Origin: CAYGSN01 sp964352675
GTDB taxonomy: Bacteria > Pseudomonadota > Alphaproteobacteria > Micavibrionales > Micavibrionaceae
DNA: 58,112 nucleotides
Assembly (NCBI GenBank): GCA_964352675.1
Contig: CAYGSN010000015.1
Span: forward strand, 1-58,112
Direction of reading: 5' to 3'
Within the stretch, counting starts at the first letter, position 1, and each line of letters opens with the position of its first letter. Below are positions 7,588-16,850 of the stretch, in pieces. The position numbers and the translations under genes were made by a program. Below the pieces are notes generated by a model that was not told the DNA's origin, did not search any database, and saw only the letters and a list, made by a program, of their open reading frames with translations.

Positions 7588-9794
7588 GCGTTTAACTTTA
7601 GCCGAAATGAGTTAGCAATCACAAGCAGTGAAGAGCCGGACATCGCCAGCGCCGCAATCATGGGCGTGACAAGGCCGGAGAAGGCGAGCGGAACCGCGAT
7701 GCAGTTATAGGCGATCGCAAGCGTGAAGTTTTGTTTCACTAAGCTTTGTGCGTGTTTGGCAATTTTGTGCGTGAATGCTACGGGCGCCAGTTTATCACCC
7801 ATAAAGACGATATCCGCTGCATTCTGCGCCATATCAATGGCGCTACCCGGTGCCATGGAGACATCGGCGGCGGCGAGGACGGGGGCATCATTGAGACCGT
7901 CGCCGACCATGAGAACGCGGGCCCCGTCAGTCTTGAGGGGCTGCATGTAATCATATTTTTCTATCGGTGTTTGCTCGGCCAGAACGGTTTCAATTTTAAG
8001 CTGTTCAGCAATGTTTTTAACTGCGCTCTCACGATCACCGGAGAGTAAGGTGACAGGAATATTTTGCGTTTGAAGTTCTAGAATAATGTCCGCAGCATCT
8101 TCGCGCAGCGTGTCGGAAAAGTGAAAAGCAGTTTTGGGGGTATCATCAATCGACAGCCAGATTTCCAGATCCTCGCTGATGGGCGCATTATCATCGCCAC
8201 ACCAGCTTCGAGAGCCGAGCTTTATTGTTTGGTCTTTATGGGTTGCAGACAAGCCCTTACCGGGGACTTCCTTGATGTCTTTGAGTGAAATAAGGTCGCT
8301 GTCATAGTTGCTACATAGCGCTTTCGATAGAGGATGTGCGCTGTGTTGCGCCAGTGAGGCGGCGAGCTTCAGGTCGCTCTCGTTATAATCACCGATAAGG
8401 CTCGGCTTGCCGATTGTGAGCGTGCCTGTCTTGTCAAAGATTGCGGCATTAATCCCCGCAAGCCGTTCCAGCGCATCGCCGGATTTAAGAAGCACGCCAC
8501 GCTTCATGAGCAGGCCTGACGCAAGGACTTGTACGACAGGCACGGCTAGCCCTAACGCGCAAGGGCACGTGATAATCAATACCGTCACGGCGACCATCAG
8601 CGCGTCTTGCCATGCTGCGCCCCAAACGCCCCACCAGAGAATAAAGGCTGCCGCTGCCAACACATGTACAATCGGCGTATAGAAGCGCGCAGCGCGATCC
8701 GCCAAACGCACATAACGCGCTTGGCCCTGCTCGGCTTGTTCCATCAGACGCACGACATCGGCGAGCAGGGATTTATCGCTGGGCTTGCTGACGGTGATGG
8801 TAAGCGGTGCGGATTGATTGAGCGTGCCGGCGAAGACTTCATCGCCTGTCTGCACGGGGCGCGGCAGGGTTTCGCCGGTGACGAGGGAAGTGTCAATCTC
8901 GCTCATGCCGTTTTCAACGATGCCGTCGATTGGAACATTTTCGCCCGTGGCGACCATCACGCGCATGCCTTCGCGTAGGTCACGGATGAGGGTGCGTTTG
9001 GGTTTATCACCCTCAATCACCGTGGCAAATCCAGATAGGGTTTGGAGTAAATCTGTCGCGGCGCTTTTGGCTGTACGGCGCGCTTTAAAGTCGAGGTAGC
9101 GTCCAATGAGCAGGAAGAACATCAGCATGACGGCGGAGTCGAAATAGACATGTTCGCCGCCATTGACTGTCTCAAACAGGCTCATCCCCGTTGCAAGGAT
9201 AAGTGCGACGGAAATTGGAACATCCATGTTTGTGCCGCCGGATTTCAGCGCCGCATAAGCTGACGTAAAAAATGGTCGCCCGGCAAATATGATCGCGGGA
9301 ATGGCGATAAGGGCGGAGAGCCAGTGAAGGAGTTCGCGCGTTGCGCCGCCCATGGTCTCTACGCTGGTGATCCAGAGGCCGACGGAGAGCAGCATGATAT
9401 TGCCCATCGCGAACCCAGCGATACCAAGGCAGAGCAGCAGGAAGCGATTTTGCTGATCTTGCGCATTTTTGGCCATGTCGGGATTGAAGGGCTGGACGGT
9501 GTAGCCGAGATTGATGATGGCTTGAACAAACTCATTGGCGAGATCATGGGCACCTGCCCAGATGACATTCAGCCGCCCTGTTGAAAAATTGAGGCGTGCA
9601 TTTTGTACCGCCGGGTTGGCAATCAGGGCAGATTCAATTTTTTGAATACACAGCGCACAATGCACGCCGCCAATTAAGAGCGAAAGGCTTGAGCGCCTGT
9701 CATCCTCTTGGTCGACCAGCCCTTCATAGCCAAGCTCTTCGGTGTTACTTACCATCGCTGGTTTTAATCTTGCTGAGCTTGAGGCCATCTTCAT
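7584..9794 (-). CDS. ccoI: CcoI/FixI copper-transporting P-type ATPase
   Basis: 736 residues as given. Domains in order: an N-terminal metal-binding HMA domain with GGVHCALC (C46, C49), membrane helices, the actuator domain with TGE, the transmembrane CPC motif (TCPCALGL near residue 407), the phosphorylation site DKTGTLT near 453, and the hinge GDGLNDAP. This is a P1B-type Cu(I) exporter that supplies copper for the CcoN CuB centre. The start is uncertain: the frame opens inside ccoH (50-bp overlap); an ATG at 9755 giving 723 residues would overlap by only 11 bp. Next gene is ccoS, ATGA-coupled. Confidence 0.93.
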   Translation of the reverse strand: MKMASSSARLKPAMVSNTEELGYEGLVDQEDDRRSSLSLLIGGVHCALCIQKIESALIANPAVQNARLNFSTGRLNVIWAGAHDLANEFVQAIINLGYTVQPFNPDMAKNAQDQQNRFLLLCLGIAGFAMGNIMLLSVGLWITSVETMGGATRELLHWLSALIAIPAIIFAGRPFFTSAYAALKSGGTNMDVPISVALILATGMSLFETVNGGEHVYFDSAVMLMFFLLIGRYLDFKARRTAKSAATDLLQTLSGFATVIEGDKPKRTLIRDLREGMRVMVATGENVPIDGIVENGMSEIDTSLVTGETLPRPVQTGDEVFAGTLNQSAPLTITVSKPSDKSLLADVVRLMEQAEQGQARYVRLADRAARFYTPIVHVLAAAAFILWWGVWGAAWQDALMVAVTVLIITCPCALGLAVPVVQVLASGLLMKRGVLLKSGDALERLAGINAAIFDKTGTLTIGKPSLIGDYNESDLKLAASLAQHSAHPLSKALCSNYDSDLISLKDIKEVPGKGLSATHKDQTIKLGSRSWCGDDNAPISEDLEIWLSIDDTPKTAFHFSDTLREDAADIILELQTQNIPVTLLSGDRESAVKNIAEQLKIETVLAEQTPIEKYDYMQPLKTDGARVLMVGDGLNDAPVLAAADVSMAPGSAIDMAQNAADIVFMGDKLAPVAFTHKIAKHAQSLVKQNFTLAIAYNCIAVPLAFSGLVTPMIAALAMSGSSLLVIANSFRLKLNA

Positions 9795-9948
9795 AGGGTG
9801 TTTCGCTGACGGTTCCCGTGTGCGTGCTCAGGGCTTTGTAGATAAAGAAAGCATCAACACTGGCGAAGGTGATGAAGAATGCCAAGAGGCTGAAGAGTAG
9901 CCAAAACCCGGTTTTGCGCGATTGCATCTTTTGATCATCATCAGTCAT
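9745..9948 (-). CDS. ccoH: short CcoH/FixH-like protein
   Basis: 67 residues: cytoplasmic charged start, one membrane helix (about residues 14-38), then HTGTVSETPYEDGLKL, which matches the conserved TG-V-E-YE-GL stretch of FixH just after its helix. The usual FixH is more than twice as long and continues with a periplasmic domain; here the reading frame stops right after the conserved stretch, inside the 5' end of ccoI. It could be a natural short form or a truncated gene. FixH/CcoH is required for cbb3 assembly and stays associated with the complex. Confidence 0.75.
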   Translation of the reverse strand: MTDDDQKMQSRKTGFWLLFSLLAFFITFASVDAFFIYKALSTHTGTVSETPYEDGLKLSKIKTSDGK

Positions 9949-9952
9949 GGCG

Positions 9953-11434
9953 TTACCTTTTCGTTATAAAGATTGTGTCTTTTTCTGCCGTGTTTCCGTT
10001 TTCAAGGTCCGTGATCTTAAAGCGGATATCTTTGGGTGCCTGCGGCGATATGGGGGCATGCACCATCACATGATATTGCCCGACGCTATCGGCGTCTACG
10101 CTGATGTTATGCGGGGACACGTCCCCTGCGCTTTTGATGGATAGAGCTGCGTTTTCTAATCCTTCAACGTCCAGACGATAATTGCGGTGATCGTGGGTTT
10201 TGTTGAGAATTTTGATGTCATAGCCGTTGCGGATATCACCGTTAGAGAGCTGCACAAAGAGCGGGTTACGGTCATGAAGCACGTTCAGATCAACCAGCGA
10301 GCGATTGATCAGCGTGTGCATCATGACCGACCCCACAACCGCTAAAACAATCGCGTAGTAAAATGTACGCGGGCGAAAAATGCGGTAGCTGCCGGGCTCC
10401 TCACCTTTGGCGCGTTGCTCAATGCGGCGCTCTGTATCATAGGCGATGAGGCCGCCTGGCATGCCGACCTTGTCCATCATGTCATCACAGGCATCAATAC
10501 AAAGGCCGCAGGCAATGCATTCCATTTGTAGCCCGTCGCGTATATCAATGCCCATCGGGCAGACCTGCACGCAGGAGCTACAATCGATACAATCACCAAG
10601 GCCGCTCCAATCTGCGCCTTTTTTGTGTTTGCCGCGAGGCTCCCCTCGGTTTTCATCATAGCCGATGATGAGGGTATCTTTGTCGAACATGGCCGATTGA
10701 AAGCGCGAATAAGGGCACATGAAGGTGCAGACTTGCTCACGCGCAAAGCCGGCCATCAGGTAGGTCATGAAGGTCAGGCCGCCGATTGTTGCCAGCACCA
10801 CGGGCGAAACATCGAAGGTGTAAAAGCTCATCACCAGGCTGGGCGCGTCGTTGAAATACAGCACGAACGAGCCCGCCGTCCACCAGGCGATCACGATCCA
10901 GAGCGCGTGGGTGATGGCGACTTTGGTGATTTTTTCGCGCGTCCATGGCCCTTCGCGCAGGCGTTTGCGTTTATTGCGGTCGCCTTGAATAAGGCGTTCA
11001 ACAGCGACAAACAAATCCGTCCAGATGGTTTGGAAACACAGATAACCGCACCAGACGCGGCCAAACAGGCTGGTTGCAAAAAACAAGCTGATCGCCGCAA
11101 AGATGAGAATACCGGTGAGGATATAGACTTCCTGCGGCCAGATTTCGATGAAGAACCAGTAGGCGCGCCCACGCTCTAGGTCTATCAATACCGCTTGATC
11201 CGGCGCATTTGGCCCGCGATCCCAGCGAATAAAGGGCACCAGATAGTAGATCCCAAGGCAGACCGCCATCAGAACCCATTTTAGGTTACGAAAGCGTCCC
11301 GCGACTTTTTTCGGGTAGATACGCTCTTGCTTGGCGAAGAGCTGTATGTCTTCACCACCGCCGCATGCACCAGCATCAGCGCAAGCGCCGCTACCACATT
11401 TATTTGGTGGACACGCCATCCGTAACACCCTCAA
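9953..11434 (-). CDS. ccoG: CcoG/FixG/RdxA cbb3 oxidase accessory protein
   Basis: 493 residues with several membrane helices in the first half (about 45-260), two ferredoxin-type clusters (CIDCSSCVQVCP and CIACGLCIDAC, about residues 285-330), one further helix, and a C-terminal periplasmic immunoglobulin-like domain. In other bacteria CcoG reduces Cu(II) to Cu(I) in the cbb3 assembly route. The N-terminal 30 residues carry an extra cluster of cysteines (ACPPNKCGSGACADAGACGG), which is more than I expect in the family and might bind metal. Four bases separate it from ccoH. Confidence 0.93.
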   Translation of the reverse strand: MRVLRMACPPNKCGSGACADAGACGGGEDIQLFAKQERIYPKKVAGRFRNLKWVLMAVCLGIYYLVPFIRWDRGPNAPDQAVLIDLERGRAYWFFIEIWPQEVYILTGILIFAAISLFFATSLFGRVWCGYLCFQTIWTDLFVAVERLIQGDRNKRKRLREGPWTREKITKVAITHALWIVIAWWTAGSFVLYFNDAPSLVMSFYTFDVSPVVLATIGGLTFMTYLMAGFAREQVCTFMCPYSRFQSAMFDKDTLIIGYDENRGEPRGKHKKGADWSGLGDCIDCSSCVQVCPMGIDIRDGLQMECIACGLCIDACDDMMDKVGMPGGLIAYDTERRIEQRAKGEEPGSYRIFRPRTFYYAIVLAVVGSVMMHTLINRSLVDLNVLHDRNPLFVQLSNGDIRNGYDIKILNKTHDHRNYRLDVEGLENAALSIKSAGDVSPHNISVDADSVGQYHVMVHAPISPQAPKDIRFKITDLENGNTAEKDTIFITKR

Positions 11435-11475
11435 TGATTGGTTCTATTGTCTCCACAGTCCCATTATCGAGCGTT

Positions 11476-12402
11476 TCAGCGTTTTCCTCCATGACTTTGG
11501 TCAAGTCCTTCACCGCCGCCAAGCTGGTGAACATAGACGGAAAGCTGGCGGATAGTGTTCTCATCCAAGCGATCTTTCCAGGCCGGCATCATGCCGGCGC
11601 GGGAGTTGTAAATCGTTTCCAGTATGTCTTCCTTCTTGCCGCCATAAAGCCAGATTGCGTCGGTCAGGTTCGGCGCACCGAATTCGTGATCGCCCTTACC
11701 GTCGCTGCCGTGACAGGAGGCGCATTGTTGCTGGAATATCGCGTGGCCGGGCATGTCTGCATTGACGCCTGTGGTGGACATGGCCATCACGTAGTCGGTG
11801 ACGGTGTTGATTTCCGTGCGGTTGAGTACACCGTCTTTACCGAAGGCGGGCATGTCAGAAATGCGTGTGTCGTAATCGCCTGCAACGCGGATGCCGTGCA
11901 ATAACGTCTCATGAATTTCATCAACCTGACCACCCCAGAGCCAGTCATCATCATTGAGGTTGGGATAGCCTTTACCGCCTTCTGCGCCTGTGCCGTGGCA
12001 GGTTGCGCAGTTATCCTTAAATGCAGCAGAGCCGCCGGCCATTGCGAAGGCATAGAGCGCGTCATCATCCATGATCTCTTCAAAAGAGGCTTTTTCAAAA
12101 CGGACGAGATATTCTTTTTGGCGTGCGACGATCTCGGCCTGGCTGTCGGCGAGCTCTTTATATTGCGTATAGCCTGATGTTCCAACCGTTCCGCCTTGAT
12201 TATCTGTGCCAAGTGTCGGCCAGGTTGGATAAACGATGAAGTACCAAAATGACCAGATACAGGTCGCCAGGAAAACCCAGACCCACCAGCGCGGCAGGGG
12301 CGTGTTGAGTTCTTTCAGGCCATCCCATTCGTGGCCCGTGGTTTCCACGCCGGAGATGCTGTCGATATCTTTTTCTTTTGGTGTGTTCGGATCATCACTC
12401 AT
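11476..12402 (-). CDS. ccoP: cbb3 oxidase subunit III, diheme cytochrome c
   Basis: 308 residues: a cytoplasmic start, one membrane helix (about 39-58) and two cytochrome c domains with CATCH (C132, C135, H136) and CASCH (C227, C230, H231). CcoP feeds electrons from soluble cytochrome c to CcoO and CcoN at the periplasmic face. Its start overlaps the end of ccoQ by 8 bp, so the genes are coupled. Length is normal for the family. Confidence 0.96.
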   Translation of the reverse strand: MSDDPNTPKEKDIDSISGVETTGHEWDGLKELNTPLPRWWVWVFLATCIWSFWYFIVYPTWPTLGTDNQGGTVGTSGYTQYKELADSQAEIVARQKEYLVRFEKASFEEIMDDDALYAFAMAGGSAAFKDNCATCHGTGAEGGKGYPNLNDDDWLWGGQVDEIHETLLHGIRVAGDYDTRISDMPAFGKDGVLNRTEINTVTDYVMAMSTTGVNADMPGHAIFQQQCASCHGSDGKGDHEFGAPNLTDAIWLYGGKKEDILETIYNSRAGMMPAWKDRLDENTIRQLSVYVHQLGGGEGLDQSHGGKR

Positions 12403-12553
12403 GCTTGTCGTCCTCTAATGGTATATTTCCGAGTTTCTTGAATTTATCTTTTGCGCCGGGGCGGTAGAGCCAGATCAACACGCCAACAAACAGCGCGAAG
12501 AACAGGATCAGTCCCGCTAGTCCGAATTCTGCGTTTGCGAAAAGCGTCTTCAT
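12395..12553 (-). CDS. ccoQ: CcoQ, cbb3 oxidase subunit IV
   Basis: 52 residues: a single membrane helix (about residues 10-30) followed by the LYRPGAKDKF segment typical of CcoQ (YRPG-K), and an acidic tail. CcoQ stabilises the CcoP-CcoNO interaction. ATG overlaps the ccoO stop (ATGA), and the 3' end overlaps ccoP. Position and size leave little doubt. Confidence 0.92.
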   Translation of the reverse strand: MKTLFANAEFGLAGLILFFALFVGVLIWLYRPGAKDKFKKLGNIPLEDDKHE

Positions 12554-13320
12554 TGCGCGACCTCTTCGGTTTCAGTTTGATCTTGTTCGGCGGCTAATTT
12601 TTCCAGCGTGTCAAAATCGACCATTGTGCCAAGCACCTGCAAATACGCGATCAGGGCGTCCATCTCAGAGATAAAGTGTGGTTGCCCATCGAAGTCACGA
12701 GCGTTGACATTTTCGCCATAGCGATCTTCCAGCCCTGCAGTATCAACGCGTGCGGGACCTGTGGCCTGCGTCTTCGCATCAAGGGTCGCGTTCTCGATCA
12801 TCTCCGGCGTATAGGGTACACCAACGACTTTTTGCGCTTTCAGATGTTTATCAAGATTATCCAGACGCACTGCGTTCTTCAGCAAGAAACCGTAGGATGG
12901 CATGATCGATTCCGGCACGACGGAACGCGGGTCTTCCATGTGCGCGCTGTGCCACTCATCGGAGTATTTACCACCAACGCGGGAGAGGTCGGGCCCGGTG
13001 CGTTTTGAGCCCCACTGGAAGGGATGATCATACATGCTTTCCGCCGCGAGAGAATAGTGTCCGTAGCGCTCAACCTCATCACGCAATGGACGGACGTGCT
13101 GAGAGTGACAATTATAGCAGCCTTCGCGGATATAGATGTTATAGCCTGCAAGCTCTAGCGGGGTGTAAGGGCGCATGCCTTCGACCGGTTCGATCACTGT
13201 TTCCTGGCGGAACAGCGGTACAATCTCGATAATGCCGCCGATCAGCACGACCACGATAATCCCGATCAGCAGGATCACGGAGTTCTTTTCTAGAAAGCTA
13301 TGGTTCTTTAATGGGTTCAT
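12550..13320 (-). CDS. ccoO: cbb3 oxidase subunit II, monoheme cytochrome c
   Basis: 256 residues: an N-terminal membrane anchor (about 13-35) and one cytochrome c domain with CYNCH (C68, C71, H72) followed by the family-specific SQHVRPLRDEVERYG, and the methionine ligand region in SIMPSY. It passes electrons from CcoP to the CcoN hemes. 15 bp downstream of ccoN; overlaps ccoQ by 4 bp. Confidence 0.96.
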   Translation of the reverse strand: MNPLKNHSFLEKNSVILLIGIIVVVLIGGIIEIVPLFRQETVIEPVEGMRPYTPLELAGYNIYIREGCYNCHSQHVRPLRDEVERYGHYSLAAESMYDHPFQWGSKRTGPDLSRVGGKYSDEWHSAHMEDPRSVVPESIMPSYGFLLKNAVRLDNLDKHLKAQKVVGVPYTPEMIENATLDAKTQATGPARVDTAGLEDRYGENVNARDFDGQPHFISEMDALIAYLQVLGTMVDFDTLEKLAAEQDQTETEEVAQ

Positions 13321-13335
13321 GATGTGTGTGTCCTT

Positions 13336-14871
13336 CTATTCTGCGGCTTGATGGTCTAGTTGTGCCCAATGTGGCCCGCGCGGCGCTATATAAGCTTCAC
13401 GCGGATTGCCGTCTTTATCGACTTCGTTCTTGGCGACGTCACCCTTGATTGTCCGGTAGAAATTGTAGGACATGATCAACGCACCAACGAGATACAGCAG
13501 CCCGCCACCAATACGAATGATGTAAAATGGCTTCATGGCGATGACGGTCTCAACGAAGGAATAGTTCAAAAAGCCCAGCTCGTTATATGAGCGCCACATC
13601 AGCCCCTGCATAATTCCTGACACCCACATCGCAGTGATGTAGAGCACGATACCCAGCGTCGCGATCCACAGATGCAGGCTGACGAGTTTGAGTGAATACA
13701 GCTCTTCGCGGTTCCACAATTTCGGCACGAGGTAGTAGAGACAGCCAAATGTGATGAAACCAACCCAGCCTAGCGCACCGGAATGCACATGCCCAATCGT
13801 CCAGTCTGTGTAGTGCGAGAGCGCATTGACGGCGCGGATGGACATGAGCGGCCCTTCAAACGTGCTCATCCCGTAAAACGCGAGGGAGACAATCATGAAC
13901 TGGATCACCGGATCCTTACGCAGCTTATGCCAGGCACCCGACAGCGTCATCATCCCGTTAATCATCCCGCCCCAGCTCGGCATCCAGAGCATGATGGAGA
14001 ATGTCATCCCCAAGGTCTGCGCCCAGTCGGGCAGCGCGGTGTAGTGCAAATGGTGCGGCCCCGCCCAGATATAGATGAAAATCAGCGACCAAAAATGGAC
14101 GATGGACAGGCGGTAGGAATACACCGGACGCTCCGCACGTTTTGGAATAAAGTAATAGACCATCCCCAAAAACCCGGCCGTTAGGAAGAAGCCAACCGCG
14201 TTGTGCCCGTACCACCATTGTATCATCGCGCTCTGCACGCCCGACGGCACGGAGTAGCTCTTTGCACCGAGGAATTCGACAGGGACGTGCAGGTTGTTCC
14301 CTAGATGAAGCACTGCGACCGTGATGATGAACGCAAGGAAGAACCAGTTAGCAACGTAGAGATGCGGCTCCTTACGCTTAATCACCGTCATCAGGAAGAC
14401 AATTAGATACGCCACCCAAACAACAGTCAGCCATAGATCGGCGTACCATTCCGGCTCCGCATATTCTTTCCCCTGCGTCACGCCCAGCACATAGCCCAGC
14501 GCCGCCATCACGATAAAGGCGTTATACCCCCAAAACGTGAAATTCGCCCAGACATCATTCCAGAGCCGCACGCGGCACGTGCGCTGGACGATGTAATAGC
14601 TGGTGGCGAACAGCGCGTTTCCGCCAAAGGCAAAAATTACGCCCGATGTGTGGAGCGGACGCAAGCGACCGAAAGTCAGATACGGCTCAATATTAAACGC
14701 CGGAAACGCCATCTGGATTGCAATCAATAATCCGACCAGCATGCCAATTACGCCCCAAAATGTCGTGGCGAGTGTGAAGCGGCGAACAATCTCGTAATTA
14801 TAGTCGGGCGCTGCGTTATCGGGCGTGTCCTCGATATTCATCATCTTTTTGAGTGCGTTATCTGTAACCAT
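13336..14871 (-). CDS. ccoN: cbb3 oxidase catalytic subunit I
   Basis: 511 residues with twelve or so membrane helices. Heme and CuB ligand histidines are in the expected contexts: LRPLHTSG, WYGHNAVGFF with the helix-linked tyrosine region following, GPHHLHYTALPDW and IGHVHSGALGW. This is the oxygen-reducing, proton-pumping subunit of the high-affinity cbb3 oxidase. It comes 17 bp after the TauE-like gene, so the operon probably starts at the FNR-type box at 15675. Confidence 0.97.
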   Translation of the reverse strand: MVTDNALKKMMNIEDTPDNAAPDYNYEIVRRFTLATTFWGVIGMLVGLLIAIQMAFPAFNIEPYLTFGRLRPLHTSGVIFAFGGNALFATSYYIVQRTCRVRLWNDVWANFTFWGYNAFIVMAALGYVLGVTQGKEYAEPEWYADLWLTVVWVAYLIVFLMTVIKRKEPHLYVANWFFLAFIITVAVLHLGNNLHVPVEFLGAKSYSVPSGVQSAMIQWWYGHNAVGFFLTAGFLGMVYYFIPKRAERPVYSYRLSIVHFWSLIFIYIWAGPHHLHYTALPDWAQTLGMTFSIMLWMPSWGGMINGMMTLSGAWHKLRKDPVIQFMIVSLAFYGMSTFEGPLMSIRAVNALSHYTDWTIGHVHSGALGWVGFITFGCLYYLVPKLWNREELYSLKLVSLHLWIATLGIVLYITAMWVSGIMQGLMWRSYNELGFLNYSFVETVIAMKPFYIIRIGGGLLYLVGALIMSYNFYRTIKGDVAKNEVDKDGNPREAYIAPRGPHWAQLDHQAAE

Positions 14872-14888
14872 GTGTCGTCTTCCTTAAT

Positions 14889-15611
14889 TTAAACCAAAAT
14901 CATTCCAGCCATGATGAAGAGCCAGAGACCGCTCCAGACCATCATGCCTTGTGTTACTGTCTTCATTGCGATCGGATAGCGCGCTTTGAGGGCGTTGCCG
15001 CCCATCGCAGCCCCGATCAGCGCCGGAATCGTGCCAAGCCCAAATGCACCCATTGCTAGCCCGGCCTGCCACGCGCTTGGTGCAGTCGCCGCCGCCATCA
15101 GGGCGGAGACAATCAATCCGCAGGGCATAAAGCCGAGCAGTACGCCCATCGCGTAGCGCTTCGGGGCCGATGCCTCACGGTTTAAGCTCTGAAAGCCGCG
15201 CTCAATCAACCGATACGGCAATGAAATCCGGATATTGCCCAGCCACGGGGCGATCCTCCCTAAAGCGGGAAAGGCGCTGATGAGGAAGATCATCCCGGCG
15301 GTTGCCAAGATTGGCGCGATAATAAAACTGCGGATGGGCAGGAATAAAAAAGCGAGATTGAGAATCGAGGATAAGGCGATGGCCATGCCTATATATGTTG
15401 TAATCCGCCCCAGATGATAGGGCAGCAGCGCCGCATCGCGCATTTTGCGTAGATCACCGCTCTGCGCCATCACGAAAGGCCCGCACATGGCCGCGCAGTG
15501 AGTCGCGCCGCCGACAAGCCCTGCGGTAAACAGCCCAAGCATTAAGCCTTGCGTGAGAGAAATCTCGTGCAAACACCCACCAATTATCGCTAAAATTTCT
15601 GTTGGATACAT
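14889..15611 (-). CDS. TauE/SafE-like (DsbD_2 type) membrane protein
   Basis: 240 residues with six predicted membrane helices and an HCAAMCGP motif near residue 37, plus GFMPCGLI near 175. These paired cysteine-containing helices are those of the sulfite-exporter/UreH-DsbD_2 superfamily often found beside ccoGHIS genes, where a role in copper or thiol handling for oxidase assembly has been suggested. Here it is the first gene before ccoN, only 17 bp away, so it is co-transcribed with the oxidase. FNR-type box centred about 70 bp upstream of its ATG. Confidence 0.8.
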   Translation of the reverse strand: MYPTEILAIIGGCLHEISLTQGLMLGLFTAGLVGGATHCAAMCGPFVMAQSGDLRKMRDAALLPYHLGRITTYIGMAIALSSILNLAFLFLPIRSFIIAPILATAGMIFLISAFPALGRIAPWLGNIRISLPYRLIERGFQSLNREASAPKRYAMGVLLGFMPCGLIVSALMAAATAPSAWQAGLAMGAFGLGTIPALIGAAMGGNALKARYPIAMKTVTQGMMVWSGLWLFIMAGMILV

Positions 15612-15674
15612 TGCGTCCTAACATGATTTTTTGTACATACTTTGATAGTATTGAAGAAACGTGAGGTACTCGCC

Positions 15675-15688
15675 TTGACTATTGTCAA
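15675..15688. promoter_or_regulatory. FNR/FixK-type box between cco operon and fnr-like gene
   Basis: TTGACTATTGTCAA, ten of ten consensus positions, in the 122-bp divergent region. Centre is about 70 bp from the TauE-like ATG and 52.5 bp from the start of the Crp/Fnr gene, so it can serve oxidase expression and autoregulation. Confidence 0.85.
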
Positions 15689-15733
15689 ATAGAGAGGCAG
15701 TCATAGGCACATATTAAAAGATTAGAGGGTGAC

Positions 15734-16468
15734 TTGGGTCAACACGATAAAGAAATTGAGATCATTGAAAGAACGGCATTGTTTGAAAAATGCGATGCGA
15801 CGTTTTTGCAAAACCTCGCCGCGCAATCACAGATACAAAGTGTTGATAAAGGGCATATGCTGTTTATTGCGCAGGAGGATGCTGATCGATTTTATATCGT
15901 CGTGTCCGGTTGGGTGAAGCTGTTCCGCGAGACGATTGATGGGGCGCAGGCTGTCGTTGACATTTTGCCCGCCGGGCACGTGTTCGGGGAGACGAGTATT
16001 TTTCAAGAAGATACATATCCCTATAGCGCGGAAGCTGCGGAGCCGAGTGTATTGCTCTCGCTACCACTCTCAATGCTGAAGGCTGAGATTGAAGATAACC
16101 CGAAACTTGCGCGCGACATGCTCTCCGCCATGGCGCATTACCGTAAGCAGCAAGATCAAGAGCTGGAGCACCGCACACTCCAAAACGCATCACAGCGTAT
16201 TGGATGCTTCTTGTTGCGCCTGGCCAATCAGAATGCTGATGGGGCGGTGACTATTCACCTGCCCTACGATAAAACACTCGTCGCCTCTCGTCTCGGGATG
16301 CAGCCGGAAACGTTCTCGCGTGCGCTGGCAAAACTGCGCGACGCAACGGGCATTAGCGTAAAAGGCGCGACAATTGAAATGGATAACTTAACGCAGCTTT
16401 CAACATATTCCTGCGCGGCATGCTCGTCCGAATTTCCGTGTAAAGATTTAAAGACACAAGGCGCTTAA
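15734..16468 (+). CDS. Crp/Fnr family transcriptional regulator
   Basis: 244 residues: an N-terminal cyclic-nucleotide-like beta barrel (about 20-130), a long dimer helix, and a C-terminal winged helix whose recognition helix reads GMQPETFSRALAKL; the E-x-x-S-R pattern is the one that reads TTGA half-sites. The N-terminal cysteines of FNR are absent, so an FNR-type iron-sulfur cluster there is unlikely; instead the C-terminus has C-x2-C-x5-C (SCAACSSEFPC), a possible metal or redox site. Sensing could thus be heme- (Dnr-like) or cysteine-based. The start appears to be TTG at 15734 with AGAGGGTG a few bases upstream. Probable regulator of the four boxes in this window. It overlaps the convergent neighbour by 4 bp. 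Confidence 0.9.
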   Translation: MGQHDKEIEIIERTALFEKCDATFLQNLAAQSQIQSVDKGHMLFIAQEDADRFYIVVSGWVKLFRETIDGAQAVVDILPAGHVFGETSIFQEDTYPYSAEAAEPSVLLSLPLSMLKAEIEDNPKLARDMLSAMAHYRKQQDQELEHRTLQNASQRIGCFLLRLANQNADGAVTIHLPYDKTLVASRLGMQPETFSRALAKLRDATGISVKGATIEMDNLTQLSTYSCAACSSEFPCKDLKTQGA

Positions 16469-16815
16469 TCACGCGCAGCATACATCCAGTCCCAGTCAAT
16501 TTTGGCTGGATTTTCAATATAGGCTTGCGGATTTTCAACGACGCTCTCCAGATAACTCTTGCTCACGCGCCATTCACCATCGCAATTACAGTCCGCGCAA
16601 CTTGCGTGGTCTTCAGCTTGAATAGCGTCGCGCTTTATCGTCATCACCATCGTATCAGCAGGCTCATCATCGACAATGCGCACTTCAATCTGACGTGATT
16701 GCTCGGCCTCTCGGGCGGCACCCAGAATTTGTTTGAAAGGAAAGCGCTCTTTGTTTGCATCAAGGGCTTGATTGCAAATGTCCAAATAGCGCTGAAATAA
16801 ATCATTCTTGTCCAT
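16465..16815 (-). CDS. uncharacterised small protein with Cys-rich patch
   Basis: 116 residues, soluble, mixed charge, no domain I recognise. The notable element is CADCNCDGEW near residue 75, a C-x2-C-x-C patch that could bind a metal. It is convergent with the fnr-like gene (4-bp overlap of the 3' ends) and has an FNR-type box centred 42.5 bp before its ATG, so it is likely part of the low-oxygen response. Confidence 0.65.
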   Translation of the reverse strand: MDKNDLFQRYLDICNQALDANKERFPFKQILGAAREAEQSRQIEVRIVDDEPADTMVMTIKRDAIQAEDHASCADCNCDGEWRVSKSYLESVVENPQAYIENPAKIDWDWMYAARD

Positions 16816-16850
16816 GATTCCAGTATGCGCAGATTTTATCGCTGCTGAAA

